From Holacanthus passer (Eukaryota; Chordata; Actinopteri; Pomacanthidae): DNA of 64,000 nt. Numbering within the stretch: position 1 is the first letter of the stretch; every line of letters begins with the position of its first letter. Position numbers and translations under genes: made by a program. The stretch spans positions 1,931,501 to 1,995,500 of the forward strand of contig JAFREQ010000027.1 of assembly GCA_025331565.1 (NCBI GenBank). Direction: 5' to 3'. The notes beneath the pieces were generated by a model, which was not told the origin of the DNA, did not search any database, and saw only the letters and a list, made by a program, of their open reading frames with translations. Below are positions 61,804-64,000 of this stretch, piece after piece.

Positions 61804-62944
61804 CTGAGATGCCTTAATATTGGGCCAGATTGTTCAACAATACTATAGCTTCAGTTTCCTTTCAAGTGTGAGATGTATATGGTAGTAGTGTGCTATCGGT
61901 TGCGGCAGTAAGTCAGTCTTCTGGCAGTGCTGAATCAGACAGTGTTTCTCCCTTCTGAGGTTAAACCATGTAAATTTGACAAACTGTCAAATGGGTCCCA
62001 TTCGTTAGGTTGAAGGTGATGAAGATAATCAGCTGACAATATAAGTAGAAGAAAATATAGATGAAGTCAACATATACTGTACGTCATCGATAAATATATA
62101 CTGTATAAATCGTACTGATGACATCTTCACTTACTAAACCTAATCAACAACAGTAAACTATTAGAATTCAGTAATTATGCTTGATAATCTACTGTGTAGA
62201 GCCTGATAAATGTGGAAGCACACAGGTAAAGTCTTCAAGACTAAAACCATCAATATCTGTATGTTCAACATAAAAGATCGTTCTACAGTCATGCTTGATT
62301 TGGAAATCACAGTAAATCACTGACTGAAACAACCGCTGTTAAACCATATAGTGTCCTACAGTGTAGATAGCACAACTAATGACAATAACAGTTAAAATAC
62401 TATCTAGCGCTCTGAATTGGAATAGTAAGTTACTGATGTTGCGACCTCCTAAATATATTCAACCCAAAACAACACCTTCTGTTAATGACGATAATAATAA
62501 TACTTTAAATAATGTCCTGAAATTAATTATGATAGTCAATTCAGCTAATTGTAAACATTGTCCTCCTCTTGACAATAAGACAATGCCTTCAATTCAGCTT
62601 CTGAACACTGAATCTGGACGTGCACCACATAGAGAGGAACTTCCAAGAATAGTAATTTAAACCCCTGATCATTGGAATGAAACCAAATTTCCTGAAAAAT
62701 AACTTGAAAGTGAACTAAACTGGACTAGTAAAAACAAAAGCTGTGTCCAAATTAACAGGCTGCCTCACTTGAAGTCCAGTGTTATCACAGCAGGCTGAAA
62801 GGTTGCCTCAAACGCAGCCTTTGTTTTTGACACATTTGCCAAAAACATGGTGTTTTATTTCCAGTATCCACTTCAGGATCCTGCAGCCCATTGCATGCCA
62901 GGAAATTGCTTAATGGTGCATTCAAATGTCCTCATCAACTCATA

Positions 62945-62946
<2 letters not shown>

Positions 62947-63017
<71 letters not shown>
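62947..63017. repeat. (ATCT)n tetranucleotide microsatellite
   Basis: About 17 perfect ATCT units. Confidence 0.95.
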
Positions 63018-63284
63018 CCGTTAGGAAATATTCCATAATCACATCATATTTACCTGGTCAGGTTGAAATGAGTCAGACAAAAGCCAGTGCAGGAAGTTCA
63101 CTATGTGTTGATGGTAACCGCCTTGATATGATGATAATCACAGCATGTTAAAGATAAATTTAAGTAATATGGACACATTTACCATTGCTCTAATACACTG
63201 CAGTTGTTCAGGTGTATCCTCACAACTGGTACTGAGTTTTATTACTGATCCTTGTCATGCTGGCAGCTTTACTCAAAATCATGT

Positions 63285-63560
63285 GACAAAGTCAGGTGGT
63301 CCACCATTTTCCCAACATCCCAACAGCTATGGATGGATTGCCATGAAATTAAGTTAAGATGTCCATGGTACCCAGAGGATGAATCCTGACAACTTTTCCT
63401 CTTGGGCCACCAATGTTTTTTTACCACTGAAATCTGATGGATTTACTCAAAATTTTGTACAGACATTCATGGTTAAGAGACTTTGGTTAACCCCGAAGCC
63501 ACTAGCACAACCATGAGCTTCATATTCGTGATTGTGAATGAAATTCTTCCACAACTATTG
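63285..63560 (+). repeat. Dispersed repeat near the MMD2 3' end
   Basis: 'ggatggattgccatgaaatt', 'acccagaggatgaatcctga' and 'tggatttactcaaaattttgtacagacattcatgg' resemble a repeat common in fish introns; an opposite-strand relative is at 54655. Confidence 0.5.
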
Positions 63561-63773
63561 TATAGATTTCATGAATCTGTTTGACTTTACGAGTTGAGGA
63601 GAATCACCGGAATGCACCATTAGTTTTCATTACAGTGAGCCATCGTGTTTGGACAGGAGGCTCAGCCTACTTGCTCTCAAAAGGAGGTGGCACCTGAATT
63701 GGGACACAGCTCACATCGTCCCCTTGAAGTTGCTCCAACACAGGAGCGACTTCTTGTGAGGTCAGCGCTGACG

Positions 63774-63977
63774 TCATCTGGAGGTCTGGACCTGATTGGG
63801 TGGCTGGGCATAGAGGTACTTCCAGATGGCGTAGTAGTGTATGGCTGCTCCCATAGCTACAAAAAGGTGCCAAATGGCATGAGCGAATGGGACAATACCA
63901 TCACTTTTGAAAAAGACCATCCCCAGACAGTAGCAGGCTCCGCCCAACAGCAGCTCACACAACCCCGACTGCTCCGG
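63774..63977 (-). CDS. mmd2: MMD2 (PAQR10), last coding exon
   Basis: The acceptor (CTTCTTCCCAG) lies at 63978-63979 and the stop codon at 63774-63776; the 204 nt code the last 67 residues. CELLLGGACYCLGMVFFKSD, PFAHAIWHLFVAMGA and HYYAIWKYLY match the final transmembrane segments and conserved HxxxH-type region of PAQR10/PAQR11 proteins. MMD and MMD2 are similar; the choice of MMD2 rests mainly on its place next to RADIL, as in human 7p22.1. PAQR10 is a multi-pass Golgi membrane protein reported to affect Ras localisation. The 5' exons are beyond the right edge. Confidence 0.88.
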   Translation of the reverse strand, partial: PEQSGLCELLLGGACYCLGMVFFKSDGIVPFAHAIWHLFVAMGAAIHYYAIWKYLYAQPPNQVQTSR

Positions 63978-64000
63978 CTGGGAAGAAGGAGAAATGTGTT

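Larger units (their letters stand above)
58791..63773. other. Intergenic region between RADIL and MMD2
   Basis: No coding exon recognised. Very A/T-rich at 58800-59400. Contains a retroposon tail (58937), a probable dispersed repeat at 60870-61110 (style of 'gaacaagtgatttttttggtg', 'tggatccactaacgtcctg'), a CA tract at 61749-61803, an (ATCT)n array and a repeat at 63285-63560. The right part should be MMD2 3' UTR. Confidence 0.5.

Noticed and set aside
62947..63017. Regular short repeats resembling an array
   Set aside because: Pure ATCT tandem microsatellite with no spacers; not a CRISPR array.

Overview
The window is nuclear DNA of a ray-finned fish, most likely a percomorph-type teleost. 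The evidence is split genes with GT/AG introns, a CYP3 pair with the vertebrate 13-exon layout, many (CA)n tracts, Tc1 and hAT relics, and a dispersed repeat rich in ATTAATCGATTA that is common in teleosts. I cannot name the species.

Layout. 1-850: decayed Tc1-like transposon. 2622-4861 (+): GPANK1, four coding exons. 5368-5860: a solo-LTR-like insertion with a 6-bp target duplication. 6967-11259 (-): an intact 14-exon CYP3-family P450. 11820-12265: a broken copy of that gene's exon 1-2 and 5' flank. 12434-16843 (+): a second CYP3 gene, head to head with the first, complete in 13 exons except for a one-base deletion in exon 4. 20062-31075 (+): FOXK1, nine coding exons (679 aa). 36167-55382 (-): RADIL, 18 coding exons (1176 aa), with a probable non-coding first exon and CpG-rich promoter near 58400-58780. 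63774-63977 (-): last coding exon of MMD2, continuing beyond the right edge.

The order FOXK1-RADIL-MMD2 matches human 7p22.1, but AP5Z1, which lies between FOXK1 and RADIL in human, has no recognisable exon here. CYP3 genes and GPANK1 sit on the FOXK1 side. The genes do not form one pathway: the P450s are monooxygenases of the endoplasmic reticulum, FOXK1 is a transcription factor, RADIL is a Rap effector in cell adhesion, MMD2 is a PAQR membrane protein and GPANK1 is a G-patch protein.

Most useful for follow-up: the frameshift in the forward CYP3 gene; an extra intron splitting exon 11 of the reverse CYP3 gene; the partial promoter/exon duplication between the two; a phase-compatible alternative exon in RADIL (50275-50399); an unrecognised membrane-protein-like ORF with a TATA-like box inside a RADIL intron (51063-51482); and 650-bp direct repeats that bracket FOXK1 exon 1. 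Exon boundaries were placed by eye from reading frame, GT/AG sites and recalled family sequences, with no alignment run.
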